Shown: piece by piece, positions 1 to 13,100 of the stretch | Layout of the letters: every line of letters starts with the position of its first letter | Position numbering within the stretch: position 1 is the first letter of the stretch | Assembly (NCBI GenBank): GCA_036345935.2 | Contig: JADWOT020000009.1 | Location: forward strand, 3,119,381-3,183,380 | Length of the DNA stretch: 64,000 bases | Reading direction: 5' to 3' | Origin: Taenia hydatigena | Lineage: Eukaryota; Platyhelminthes; Cestoda; Cyclophyllidea; Taeniidae | Position numbers and translations under genes: made by a program | Notes under the pieces: generated by a model | What the model was told of the DNA's origin: nothing | Databases searched by the model: none | The model's input: only the letters and a program-made list of their open reading frames with translations

Positions 1-3000
1 CAAAAATGTGTTATTTTGCAAGTAGGTCTGAAAGCTCTTAAAGCGTATTCTCAATCCATTTCACGTAGGACATACTGAAATAGTGTAGCAAAGGGAGCCT
101 CCCACCGAGCACTTAGACATTTCATCTGTCCACTTCTATGTTCATATTTTATGTAAATTCTTCCTAACAGGCGATATGAATTCATGCAACTTTTCATTTG
201 GCTAAAAATCCTTGTTCAAATAGAACAGACGGAGGGGATTTGGTGTGTTCAAAGGGGCTACAGCAGATTTTGCAGACCATCTAAGTGACGAAAACACTTT
301 CCTTTTCTAATGACGCTGAGCCATTTTTTTAACGCGCCCACTATTGGAATCTCAAGGGAAATTCGATCACCACAATCTGGCAAATTTACTCCCCTAATGT
401 GACTCCAGTTATCACCAAATTTTTATCAATTCGACTGATGCAATTTCATCCAATACATAGGGGGTCACAATTCGATGCAGCCAGCTATTATGAGCCAACA
501 AAAGCCCCTTCCGTGTTTGTGACGCCGAGGTCGAATGCGAACACTTAACTCCTCGTCAAAATCTTGAATTGGGCAGTCTTGGTTATCGATAGACATTGAC
601 TTCCTTTTTTTTCCTTTTTGTCGAAATGTTGTGCATCCTAAGTGCAAACCGTGGAAGGCATATGGATCATGTTTTTTTAAAGGCATCAGGCCCTAGTAAT
701 GGCCATGTCTGATCATGTTTTAAAGTGCGGGGGATATTTAAATATTATATGTGTCAAAGGAAAGCGATTAAACGGAGTCATGTGGCTTTCTTTGGGATCT
801 TCCCCATATAATAAGTTTTTTATTCACAAAATAAATGTCTCGAGCAATGGTCTGGCCAAAGTTACGAAAGATGGTGCCTAGACGTGCTAGTGCATCATCC
901 TTCTTAAGGCGTACACGAAGTGAAGCAACTTTTGCGCCACGCCGATCAGAATGTTATGGTTGGCGAAAATGCAGACGCCTGGCATATTAGGGTGCACCAC
1001 TTTCTGCTGTTTCTTCTTTTCTCCCCCAAATTAAGGAACGCTGTGGGAGGATTACAAAGTCCTTAAGCCGAAATTTGGAGCAGCATACAAAGGGGATTTC
1101 CGTTAACCGATCTCACATGCCGCAGAACTGGCGGGGATATATGGCTGTAAAGGCAGTGCTAACTTTAGCTATTCAGTGCAAAAGCAGGGTGTTTGCGTAC
1201 TGTGTGACTTCTCTCAGGCGCCATACTTGTGCGTTGTCCTCTGCCTTCGGATTATCTCATTATGGAATTCTAAGGCAATGAAACTGCTTAAGCGAAATTT
1301 GTTTGTTTTCATTAGGCCAATGTCCATTAGACATTTTGATTTTCAAAGTGCAAAATGCCTAGCGAGATTGTTGCTCTGACGTTTTTGAACAGCTTTCGAT
1401 AAACTTTTAGGAAGTAGTTCGCTTCCACCAGTCATCATCTGCCAATTAGTCTTAAAAGGGATCGTGGACATGTGGCAATCGAAGTCGCGAATGTGATGCT
1501 TCGGAAACGCAGCCGACAGCCTCCGATTATCACTGCTTCATATTTGCATCAGTGAGGTAACTTGTGTCGACTTATCAACCTACCTCGTGACCAATGTTTG
1601 CGGGAAGAAACACGACAGCAGTTCAGACATCCTTTGTTTTGTCCGAAGAAAAAGTGGAGTGAAGTATTTTAACTCTGTTTACTAATAGAGGCGGAACATG
1701 TGCAGACAACCTTAAAATAAAATCACGTTGTCATTTCCGCCTACAGTTATGAATTTCTTATTTGATGTAATATATGGAAAAAATGATAAGAGAATTGCGT
1801 CCCAAGATAAACGAAATCCAACACGATGGTTGTTTACGGTGAACGCATAGCCATCAAATTACCACAACGATGTGCATGTTTCATTTTCGAAAAAAGGGGC
1901 AGTAATAGCTGAGGTGGTCCGATCTTCGGACCGTGGATAAGGTGTTTACTGCGCAATCTTATCCGGGCGAGATGGCAGTCCGGTGAGTCAAAACAATTCG
2001 GGCAGATAGGAGGGTAAAAATTAATGAAAACAATGGTGGTTGTGACCCTAGTCTCCTTGATCTTAGGTAATGTGACCGCATACTATGTCCTTAAAGCCAA
2101 TGATGGCAGGGTCAGGTCTTTCAAAATCCCATAAAATGTCCCACCCCTCTCTTGGTACCATCTCTCCGAGGCTTCCTAGGCAGGATGTGCAAATGAGCTC
2201 ATTTTAACTTTATTTTGCGCTTCTCGTCGTATTTCTCCTAGCATCTTAGTCCTTCGAGTTTCTATTTTTATTAATTTATTTTCCCGCGTAGTGCTTTTGT
2301 GACAGGAGAGAATTTAATTTTTTGCCGTTAAGTAAAAATGTGAATTGTTTTTCCCTGGGAAAGCCCATAGGCAGGGCTTGCCTGGCACACCAGGGCTGGC
2401 TACCACTTCTGGTAATTACAACTCTAAGTTTCCACTTTCACCAAGAATTGAGCCCTAATTCCCATTTTTATTCTTGTAAATCTTTACTCTGGTGAAACAA
2501 AAAAAAAACAGGCAGCAACAATTTGGGACTATGCTTCGCTAGCAGAGCTTTTCAACACACATTTAGGCATGACCAAGTGTTCTGATGAGAGGGCCGACTT
2601 GGACGGCTGGATAGAGTAATGATGCGATTAATCACTTTTGTCCGCAACGGGAAATTTGATATTCTGTAGGTAGATTCGAGCATCAACTGCATAAGCATGT
2701 GCTGATGATATACACGTAGAGGACCAAACATGTAACCTGTTGTTTGCGCAAGCTGAACGGTGAGAATAAAAGACTTTTCCACTCCAATGCAATTCCCAAA
2801 TCACAGACCGAAAAGCCTGTTTGTAAGTACACAAAATCATATTAACGGATCGTCACAGAACTGAGGGTGTGGTTGGAATCTGCCTTGGCCAAGGAGCCTT
2901 CCCTTCTAGGGAGACATCCTTAATGCCCTTCCTTTTAATATCAATATTTCAGAACCTTTTAATCGCCATGGCGCCTTTTTAAGGGAGTTGGATGATTTGA

Positions 3001-5507
3001 CGTATATGATTCCAGTTTCTTTTTTTTTTTTGGGGGGGGGGGGGGAAGAGAGACGAGACATTGAAAACGCGTTAACCTCTTGCACGTAAACTAATCTGTG
3101 GCCAGTTACTTCAACTTTAAAAAGACCTCATAAAATGGGCTGGGGAGCTGCAATTATTTTGTCGAATGTCTTGGAAACAATTAGGAATAGCTAAATTTTC
3201 GATAACGGTGTCAATCATAATTCGTCGCTCCGGCTAGTCTTTCCATGGCTTCTCTGCATCACAGCTCTACTGATCGTTTCCACTTAAGAATAAGAATTTG
3301 AGAATAATTCAAGCTCACCTCTTACAGTAGGGCAAAACTTCATGAATTATTAAGCACTGCGGCTTTATTTAAGTCTGTACGTCTTTTTGGATGAATGTTT
3401 TTTTATTTGGGCAAGTGAAGATTTTCAATGTTTTCTTTTAAAAGGGACCTTGGACAACGCAAAAGTGCACTTTGGTTCCTTCGCTACCGGCCTTATATAT
3501 GTGTAGTGTTGCAATTTTTCTTCCAAATTCTGGCGTCATAGACATCTGGCATTTGTTCTTGATTAGTTCACAAAAATTACTATAAATCGCATCGTAAACA
3601 GATTGGTTAAGTCTCACAATAGGACAGGCAGAGGCAAGATGTTCCTAACTTCAGGAGGATTACACCTTGGGATTTAGAGCAGTAAGAATTGAACTGGAAC
3701 GCAACTCTTTTGAATTGTGGCTGTCGATTTACTCGCCGGGTGCTATGAACAGAAGCATTTCAGCTACTTTTAGCCGATATTGTGACACCTTTGTGTAACT
3801 GTCTTAGTTGAGTATCTGGTAAAAGTTTGTGTTCGCAATTGCTTACATTAGTGATAGTTAAAAATGTCAACAGAAGTGCGCTTCGGTGGCTCCAGTGGAC
3901 AATTTTATATTTGCGCACAGCTATTTTGGTTAACGAGCCTAGCAAAATGTATTTACAGTGCCAGCGTGAACTCTACGGTAGGATTGGAGTAAAATGGCGG
4001 ATGATTCGCCTCCATTCACATAACTTATCACAATTAGCTGATTGGAAAGCTGCCATTTATCCTCTTACCCCTTGGGAGCAATTTGCGCGCAGTTATAGTA
4101 CTTTAGTAAGCGCTCGATGGAACGGCCCGAAATCAAAGAAACTGGACCACTCTAAGTGCTCTATCGACATGTGTGCGTGGGAGATTAGCTGAAGTCTAGG
4201 ATGCTGGCGACTTGATTCCAGGTTTTGAAGTTCGAGTTCGATAATACTGAATCTCGAAGTATCAGTACCATGAAAAAATTTCCACTACGGTTGTACCTTT
4301 GAAGATTTAAATAGCTTAGACCAACTGACTGAATCCAGACATTACTTCTTTGGCAGGAATATGCATTGTTACTCGTGGATATTTTGAGGTTTCGATGACA
4401 AGCTAGTCAGATACGTTAAACATCTAAGGACATTTTTATGTAAAATTCACAAATATAATGAGTGACAAACACTTTGTAGTTTTAAATTCAATCAATTCTA
4501 AGGTGTGGTGACGATCTACTCGTTTGACAAGTGATTTAAATTGCCATAAGTTAACCCTACTTTTAAAGGCATAAGATCGAGTTCTCTCGCGATTTGGCAT
4601 TAAAACCACGTGGTAGTCACAGGGGCAGCGACGTTGTGGCAACAGTAGGCGTGTGGCATAATAACCTCAGTAACTTCGAATACTTAAAGCGCTTTTGAGG
4701 TTACATCTACAAGTTTTTGAGCGGAAGTCTGAATCACAGTAACAATATTACCTTGCAGTGTCTTTGAATAACCTCAAGGAGTAAATCTGCCCGGCTCATG
4801 AGGGTATGAGTTAGAGGCTTCTATCACTGTGCCGCGGATACCAAAATCAACCGCGAGGGCAACCATCTTTGCAGGGTGCGCATACGGTGCATCGATGGAC
4901 TGCGAAGGTGGATGCACAATTGCAGAAAGTATTTAAGTGAAACAAAGTGTCTACGAATTCTTATTTTGTAAAAAGAGTAAAGGCCAATGATTGACCACAT
5001 TAAGTGCCTTTAAAATAGCCACTCTATGTTGTGGTATTTATACACTGTTATGAGTGGTCTTGTCATGGCATCAGAAAATGTCAAAACAAACAAACGAATG
5101 TCTTAAGTGTTCTGATAAAATTCAAAATGAATTTAGGGTCCTCAAACCATTAACAATATCTCCCCTTTACTATATTTGATGATCAGGGAGAATTTCAATT
5201 GAATCTTTTGATGACATACAAAAAACCACTGTTGAGCATAAAGCCACTGTTTTAATTCTTAGTACTCAGACCTCAACAGGGGGAGTAAAATGACTAGATT
5301 TTTAAAGGCAACCACACTCTGCATTCGGTCAAAGGCCTCCGCTATCATCATAAAAGAATCAACAGGCCTATCTTTCTTGCCCTTGGGACAGTTGTGAACT
5401 AACGCCTATCACCGACTTGTCTTTCAAAACTTGAATTGTTCGACAAAGGTGAGAAAAGTTCGGAGATGAAAAAAATCAAGAGGAGTTTATTTTAATTTTA
5501 TCTGCAG
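1..5507. other. No recognisable gene; 5' flank or intron of the channel gene
   Basis: No open frame here has recognisable protein content, and all are short. The longest, about 120 codons at 3827-4192 (+), has no family motif and no convincing splice sites. Because the channel exon at 5508 lacks the N-terminal half of its family, earlier exons of that gene must lie in this stretch or upstream of the window. I could not find the expected first transmembrane segment here. A homopolymer junction (T run then G run) lies at 3020-3045. Confidence 0.5.
3020..3045. repeat. Poly(T)-poly(G) homopolymer junction
   Basis: Twelve T residues (3020-3031) are followed directly by fourteen G residues (3032-3045). 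Such tracts are prone to length variation and assembly error. Confidence 0.9.
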
Positions 5508-8500
5508 TTGACAGTGAGGGTCAAGCTAGCGGATCCGGATCGCCAGATGTCCGGTCGTCCCATGGTGATTGCTCATGAGGCCAAGGGGTTTCCGTTGGAC
5601 AATTATGGCCGCTACCTCTACGACCACATTGTGCCTGGTACACAGGTGCACACCTTCTATTCCAAAAACCTCCAACACAGCTACACCAATCGCAATCGAC
5701 GCTGTCAAGTTGGCCCAATAGAGGTGCTGGGTCAAACGTACGATTACGATCAAGTACGTTAGAGCCTTGTCGATGGGGGGCTCCTGTGTCGCGATTCTAA
5801 ATAATAGCGGTCTCATTCTAAAATATCGCTATCAGTATGATCAGATTGCCTCTTGGATTTGTTTGAAGCTACGTTTATGCAGATAGTGGTTAATAGTGGC
5901 ACGTTTTGCCTTAGGACACCCAAACACGAAAGCAAAGTGCTTAATTTTGAATAGATCTGCAATAACTTCCCCTCACTGAAAGCAGCCTTCTGCAGAAAGA
6001 TTCGGCAGTGCCAAATTTTAAAAACCTCATTCGAGTTAACGGCGAAATGCGATGTGACCATAGTGCAATAGCAGAAATGTTAGTGGCATATCTGGACTGG
6101 GACAGATTTGACTGCATAACTTCACTTCTCTTTACCGGTTCAGTGCCTTCACCATTAGTTACTCTTCAGCCGAGACGAATCCATGATTCCTAGTTCACTC
6201 CCTACTCACTAAGTTCCCTAACTGGGAAGTGCTAAAGCACATCTAGCACCAAAATGTGGTGTCCTTTTAATTCGACTTTGTCTGAACTGTAAAAATGTAA
6301 TGTCTGAGGAATTAAATAATTTCCGTTACCGAAAACAGTTGCGATAGTGGGCAACCGCCGAGGTAGCCAGGTTTGCGGTTTTAAAATAGAGGCAAAAGGC
6401 TTAAACGATTTCAACTCGGTACCATTTGGTGTCTTCTGCCTTTCCACGAAACCGCAATTTGGAAAGGCAGTCCCTATCATAAGCAGCTAACCTTAGCGCC
6501 GAAAGACTCTAACCTTAAAACAACCGTTTCGGTGCTGTTGAAGTGAATGAAGCGGCTCCACTGAATGTCACCAAGGCATACTGCAATGGAAGCATCAGTT
6601 AACAATGGTTTGGAGCACCATCACATCCACCCCTTGATGCGGACAAATATGGATGCCAGTGCTACATGCAGTGATCAAGGCGTCTTAGATTTGGAACTAA
6701 GCATTCTTTCTAGATTGAATGCACCGCAAACTTTTGAGCATCTTATACAATTTTTTGTAAAAAAACGTGTTTATTATTGCCGTCATTTACTTATTTTTGC
6801 GTGAAAAGAAGTCGCTACTCTTTGGTTAGCATTATTGGTTGCTCTCCAACCTAATTTAAAATTATGGAACTGCTGCAAGAAGAGCCTGCTGACCGTTTCA
6901 GACTGCATATATAGGAATTGAGTAGCCTAAAAGTCACTCCATTTGAATAAATGCGTCCTCCTCTTAGCTGCGTAAAAGTTGCTCTCCTGTCTGCTTAATC
7001 GTAAGTTTACTAAACACCTTCGAATTCATTTGTCAATGTCTAATCTCTGCCTAACGTTTGACTTGTTCCAATTCCATACATCCTTGAAATTATCTTCACA
7101 ATGTTCTTTGAAGGTAGGAGATTGGGGTACATTTCCAAGGCTTGGATGTGAATATACTCTTTGGGCCCACTTGTCGCATGCAGCCCAGAGGAAAGCTCTG
7201 CTTCATTATCTAATCTTCCATTATCGTGAACCATTCTCGACCATTTAACCGTGGCAACGGTTTACTAGTAGGCAACCTTGACGATTATATGGACATTTTT
7301 ATACAAAATTAAAATGTTTTATTTTAGGCGAGAATGGAGTGAAACTTCTTCTCCAATAGGCAGCACCTAACAACTTGTCCGGACACTTGGTGCATTTCAA
7401 ACGTTGCATGGATAAGCGTGAAATACATATGGAATTTCACTGTTAATCACACAATTTCTTCCCTTCAAAATGAGTAGTAAATTTTTTGCTCATCTTTACC
7501 TCCTTTTGGAGGAGGAATAAAGTAGGAACAGTTAGTTAGAAAATTTGCCCTAGGCAGATGCTTAACAACTTTTGAAAAGGAAATGCGCGACACCTCTTGA
7601 GAAGGAGTCATCAGAACGGGTGTCAGCAATGCCTCCTTAATAGTGTTGCCCACCTTGAATGGAGTAGCTTGAGCCGTTGACAAGAGATCCCCAAGAAACA
7701 AGGCAACCGCGTAGCAGTTTCTACTCCCAAGGCACAGCTGCTGTTGCATACTTACTCTCTTTTAAGAAAACTGTCTGGGTCTATAACCCACTTGAATGCT
7801 GGTTTTATTTTAAAGGACGATTCACAACATAACTTTTGCTTTCTCACTTTTCAATGGTTAAATGCAGCAATGCAAATCGAGGATGAATGAAGCGTAGTGT
7901 TGATGTCTGCTTCGAGGGCGGTGCTTTTTAAAACACCAAATCACTTTGCAAAGCAATGAAGAGTTTTAGCACCTTGTAAATGCTGAATTAACGTGCCGTG
8001 ATTTAAGGAGCACTTCTAGCCCATTTTTTGCTCTGATAAGTTATGAATGGTGAGTTGGGCAATCTGAAGGGGAACGAGTCCCTCTTTTTCTTGTAAAAAA
8101 TGCAATCATTAAGAGGAAGGAAGTTAGTATTGAGGGTGATGTAACGTTTTTTGACAAGTTAAGGTGGCATTTTCTGCCTCTGGTTGGCGTAAATCACGAT
8201 GGCTTCTTTCAACTGTCACTCCATTTAATTTAGCTAAAGTGCAGCAAAAGTACGGGAAACGTATGCTAAACTTTTGTACAATTTTGTTCGCGAAAGGTAA
8301 AGTTTGACAGCCAGATTGAGGTTAAGAAAGCGCAGTTTATTGTCTCAAAGTGACCTCACAGTCGCAGGATGTTTGACAAAAGGTCCGAGTCACAACCAAT
8401 AATGCTTCTTGGCTTAGCAGGTGTATGTGTAAGTTCCAATGTCAGATTATGAAAAAACCCATGGAATTGCTGATCCTCCTCCCTGCGATGTCCTCCCATT

Positions 8501-10190
8501 CGCGAGGTAACTCATAAATCATGATATGCATACTGGGAGCTGCCGCAATCTCTGTTGACCCTTAATTGCCGAAACAATCATCCATGCTAGCTAGCGGATG
8601 TTTCCAAATGTGGAAGATTTAAGCAATAGTGGCAACCGATTAAATAAGTACCTCTTTGGTGAGTTTTCAACTTCTCCTGCATGAGTCGCACAAGTTCCAG
8701 GGCAAATCTAGTGTTGATTGTCACTCTGTGGACATTGCCAAGCGTACAATTTGGGGACTAGGCTAGATGGTATGAGCATAACCCACGCCTTGTTTAGAAA
8801 ATTGATGTAGCAGGGGGAACGTTTACCACCGTCGGAAGATTCGCTGAACCGGCAGCAGTAAGGCAGCTTACAGGCTCCAACGTTCCTTGATGAACTATTG
8901 TACACTTTTTTAGGGTAGCACTATTCCGAGATGGTCAGAGTTTTGCATTGGGCTCATTTCGCATGTAAACCGCCTTACGTAAGACGATTCCCTCAAGGGG
9001 GATATTTAAGCTCATTATCACTGTTTTTCATTTCCATTCCACTGCGACTTTGCAGTCCACCTAGACAAGCATCAGGTACTTGTAGCATAGAACGACGTCT
9101 CCTCTCTGAATTTCGCTTGTCATTCATTTTTTGTTAAAATACTACAATCACATAATTTTTGCGAAAGACTTATCCCAAGCAAGTCTCACCCCGTTATTCG
9201 CTACGCTCCACACTTAACCTTTAGCCTTCCCCTGCAATCCATGGCAAACACATCCTCCAACAGTAATCAAACGACTCATTTGAAGCACATTTCCCTTAAA
9301 ATGTCAGATAGTGGTTTTAGTCTTCACAAGGAGATTACACCCTGCAATTAAAGGGTACCAATGGCCTCCAAGTAACTTATGAGCCATAAAATCCGAGAAG
9401 TAACCCATTTGTGTAATTGTGTCGACAGTTAAGATAGATATGTTTCTGCCCAACATAATGAAAGCTGATTACAGATGATGCTACGTTCTAGGCTGCTTGT
9501 CAGTGGAAGAAGACATGCGAATACCTTCACAATGAGTGCCAGTGCTACTGTCCATTGGAAATTCTACGGACGTGGGGTCGAGAAGGTATGGACAGACCAG
9601 AGGACTTACGGATATCCTATCCAGAGATTGAGGAGCACTGCATCCACTCCTGTTTCTACGAGCAGCAGATAATGCTGGTGGATACGGGCGTATGCCCCTA
9701 CGCCTGTAATACAGCAACCTATCAGAAGCACAATGAGGTGCGCTTCCCCAATGCTACCGGTTTAGACAGCATCGAAGTGAACTACATTCAGGATGATGCA
9801 ATTACTCAGAAGACAGAGGAAGAGTTGTTTGGGCTAGCAAAGCTCTTCTCAGAGGTCGGTGGCTTAAGTTCATTTTTCTTTGGCTTCTCTTGCCTTGTGA
9901 TATTTGAACTATTCGAGTCGTGCGGTCGGTTCTGGAATAGGTGGGTGCAAAAACAATTCAAACAACGACGTAAAAGGAGGTACTTGTGCCGACTCACAAA
10001 GTCTATAGCATTTTGTCGTGGCGCTGCCTATGCACCTCACTGCCTGCCCCCCACAGAGGATAGTCCAATCTTCCTTTGCAAAAATGCTCACCCTGTGAGT
10101 CCTTTCAACGATGCATTGCCTTCCACTGATTGTGACCTCACCGTGTGGATGGATATCGACGGAACAGTGAGCCCCGTGTCCATCACATAA
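5508..10190 (+). CDS. DEG/ENaC (amiloride-sensitive / peptide- or acid-gated) sodium channel, 3' two exons
   Basis: Partial coding sequence, join(5508..5753, 9492..10190), 314 codons plus stop. The first exon follows a clean acceptor at 5506-5507 and ends at a gtacgt donor. The second starts after ttctag at 9489-9491. Both junctions are phase 0, and the joined product places YDYDQ before AACQWKKTC, restoring the cysteine spacing of the family. Seen: the extracellular cysteine-rich domain with CQC and paired cysteines, then the pre-TM2 and TM2 segment (about 9837-9910) with EVGGLSSFFFGFSC and an ELFE end, the hallmark of DEG/ENaC subunits. A basic cytoplasmic tail of about 80 residues follows (QRRKRR near 9963-9981). 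Family knowledge: trimeric plasma-membrane sodium channels gated by peptides, protons or force. TM1 and the N-terminal half are missing, so the ligand class cannot be told. The connecting intron is 3.7 kb. Confidence 0.88.
5754..9491 (+). other. Large intron of the DEG/ENaC gene
   Basis: A 3,738-base intron with a gtacgt donor and a ttctag acceptor. One minus-strand open frame (7465-7749, 94 codons) has protein-like composition and is treated as a finding. Nothing else is recognisable. Confidence 0.75.
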
Positions 10191-13100
10191 ACGCAAGAGC
10201 CTTCCTTCCCTCTCCACTGCCGCACTGACTTTTTTCTAATCTCATTTCCTCAGCCAAAAGCACCCCTTTCTGTGCCTCTTCTGGCCCACGCTTTAACCAC
10301 TTTTTGATATTAATTTAATGACAATGCTTCGTGGTAAATTAGGAGGAGAAAGTGTACTTATTCAAAAATCTTCGGTAAATACTTTTTAAATAATTAGCAT
10401 GCAAAAACGTCTATTTACGAATGATAAGCCATCTATCGTCAGGGTATCGGGAAAGCGCAAATATGGTGTACCTTGCAGGTACGTCCAAGTGAGGGCGCAA
10501 TGTATGCAGAGGTTAGTAGGTTCCAATGCATGTAACATGAGGGCTGTATACCGTTGGCTAATATCGCTAGACAGCAGTGGTGATGGTTTCACGCCTGAGG
10601 GCATACGGCATCGTGTGGCGTTGAACCGAGTTTCTTGTCATTGCTGGCCTCAGATCCAACTCTCCCAAACGCTCCTCTTGTCAGCAAAAAACTTCGATCA
10701 CAGTGTATTACATTAATGGGGGACTCAGCCACTCAGAAGTGCGACACTCAAGTGCCGCCGACGTCTCAAGGACGGCCTGTCGTGAATGCGCATGAGAAAT
10801 TGGATATCCTATAGGAACGCTAAAAACGGCAATCATTTATGAAGACGAACACATTTAATAGCAAGAATTAGATGTCAGATCTGTCTTAGGTGCTGAAGAC
10901 ACATCTTTTTGTGTCGGAGCTGCTTTGCGATATTATTTGAACATCGTTAGTATAAGCTTGTGTGCATATGTAGCGGAAGAGACGATGTGGAGAAGAAGAA
11001 ACGTAAGCCTCTGTCCCCAAAATGTGGCCTTTCTAACCTTTTATATAAACTCGAAGGTGTGGGTTTGATTTGAACGACTTTTGTAGAGTTCGGTGGAATA
11101 CTCAACCCTGTTTGAGTACAATTTCGATTAAAGGATTCACTTTAAGTTTTGTTCGAGTGAACCAAAAGGTAGCTCAAAAAGTTAGCTCATTCGTCTCCCA
11201 TCGTAGATACTGTTGGCTTTACAAAATACAAGGCAACCAAATACGGTTACAGATTCCTACACAATATCCTCAAACTTCTTTTTCGCGCTCTAGACTGTCT
11301 GCAAAGATTATACACAAATGTGTTACAAGTATGTTCTGAAACTATAAATTCAGGTTCTACTCGGCTAGTAAATTAGAAGGAGTCCCAACGAAAGGCGAAA
11401 TAGTCCAGAGCTCAATAAAGGCTGTCGAGAGGCGAACAAATACCCGTTTTTCCCACCTTGCAAATCTCCACATCTGTTCATTGCAGCGAGAAGTACCGGA
11501 CAATCCGGAAGAGATTTTTTGCCATCTGATAGATTGCCCAAGCCCTTCACAGGGCGTCACGACGAGAGTAGATAGGGGTATTTTGGGGAGCGTCTACTAA
11601 ATACAGTACTTTAACGTTCCTATCGCCCTGCGACGTTGGTCCGAACGGTTGTGGTGAGGTCATTAGATGGTTTGGCCTCCCGACGCAACACCCCAAAACG
11701 ACCCCTGGACATGTAACCTGAATGGGACATAAAAATGAAGGAGCAGAAACGAGCAATCGCCCTTCATTGCTACTTCAAACCCAATCTTTTTCACGACAAC
11801 TAGACATGGTTTCTGATAAGCCGTTTATCGTGACTAAATGTCGTTCTAAGTGGAGAACCGTTGCAGTTCATTCGTTGCCTAAAAGCACCAAAATACAACA
11901 ATCGTTCCAAATCCGCAAGTTCTTATCGCATTAAAGAATTACTACAATATTATTACAGTCCTGAGGCCAGCACCGCATATATGGATCGCCATGATTGTCC
12001 TACCTAAGTCCGGCGTCGCGCATGTGTGATATGAGCTATTTGCCAATTTATTCTAACATGCAAAACGGAAGGTATGCTGGCACTCGCTGCCATACTGGGA
12101 AAATAAAATACTTGGATCTTCAAAGACTGGCAAATTATCAACTCATACCAAGGCGGACAAAGAGTCAATCGGCATGATGCAGCTTGGGAGGTTGTACTCC
12201 TATTTATCCCATAACTTTGAGCCGCGTCCGTCGTAAATTTTCGTGATAAGTCACACATCTGGACGCAGCGACCCGCATGGTCGCTGCAATGCTAGTTAAG
12301 TCGAAAGTGGAAACAAATTTTGCACACATTTCTGTTTAGTAAACAGGAAAGTCATGATAAGAAAGAAACCGGTTTTAAAGGAGGCAACTATCCCCTTATT
12401 TGATTATGATTTCCAGCCATTTTAAGCTTTAGTTTTTTTAATAACACAAATTTACACGCAACCTAATAAATACTAACTTGGTGAAAAAGGCGCAAGGACA
12501 CTTTTGAATGGAACACGGCTTCAACAATCAATCATGAACCAGTGCTTTGAAGCTCTCCCTCCTGTATGGAATAGCTGACGATTGATGACAGAAATGGCAT
12601 AGATAGAACAGCGTGACACCAAGGTAGTGATGGTAACCCTGTGGCAGGACATCATTTTAAATGTGGAATGAAACTTATGGCGTGCAAACGGACCAGATGA
12701 GAAACCAGGGGAGATCATTTGTGATAATCATACCGCTATCTATGCTCAAATCAGTGAGCGCTACACCAGACTTGGCTTTGATATACGCAATATGAGAGAA
12801 ATAACTTTTCAAAACCTTTTTAGCTAGACCATTGCCCTAGTTTCTGCAACTTATGGATTTCACTCATGTCATTGTCGTTAACACCTCACCTGCCCGTCCA
12901 ATGAAGGTTATGCCAGTTGGCTTCAATGACAACGTCAGCAAAGTAACTCTGGCGTAGTAAGTCATTAATGAATCCTGAGACCGTCTGATGATATGGAAGC
13001 TTCAAAATAAACCAACTTGAATGTTGCACTTTACTTCTAGGCAATGTTATTGCACTAACAGTAATATCTTGATCGAATATGTTTCACGCAGCTGTAGTAA

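Noticed and set aside
3827..4192. 121-codon plus-strand frame
   Set aside because: No recognised motif, no channel TM1 pattern, no fitting donor to exon 5508.
10399..10716. 105-codon frame after the channel stop
   Set aside because: Lies in the probable 3' UTR and has no recognisable content.
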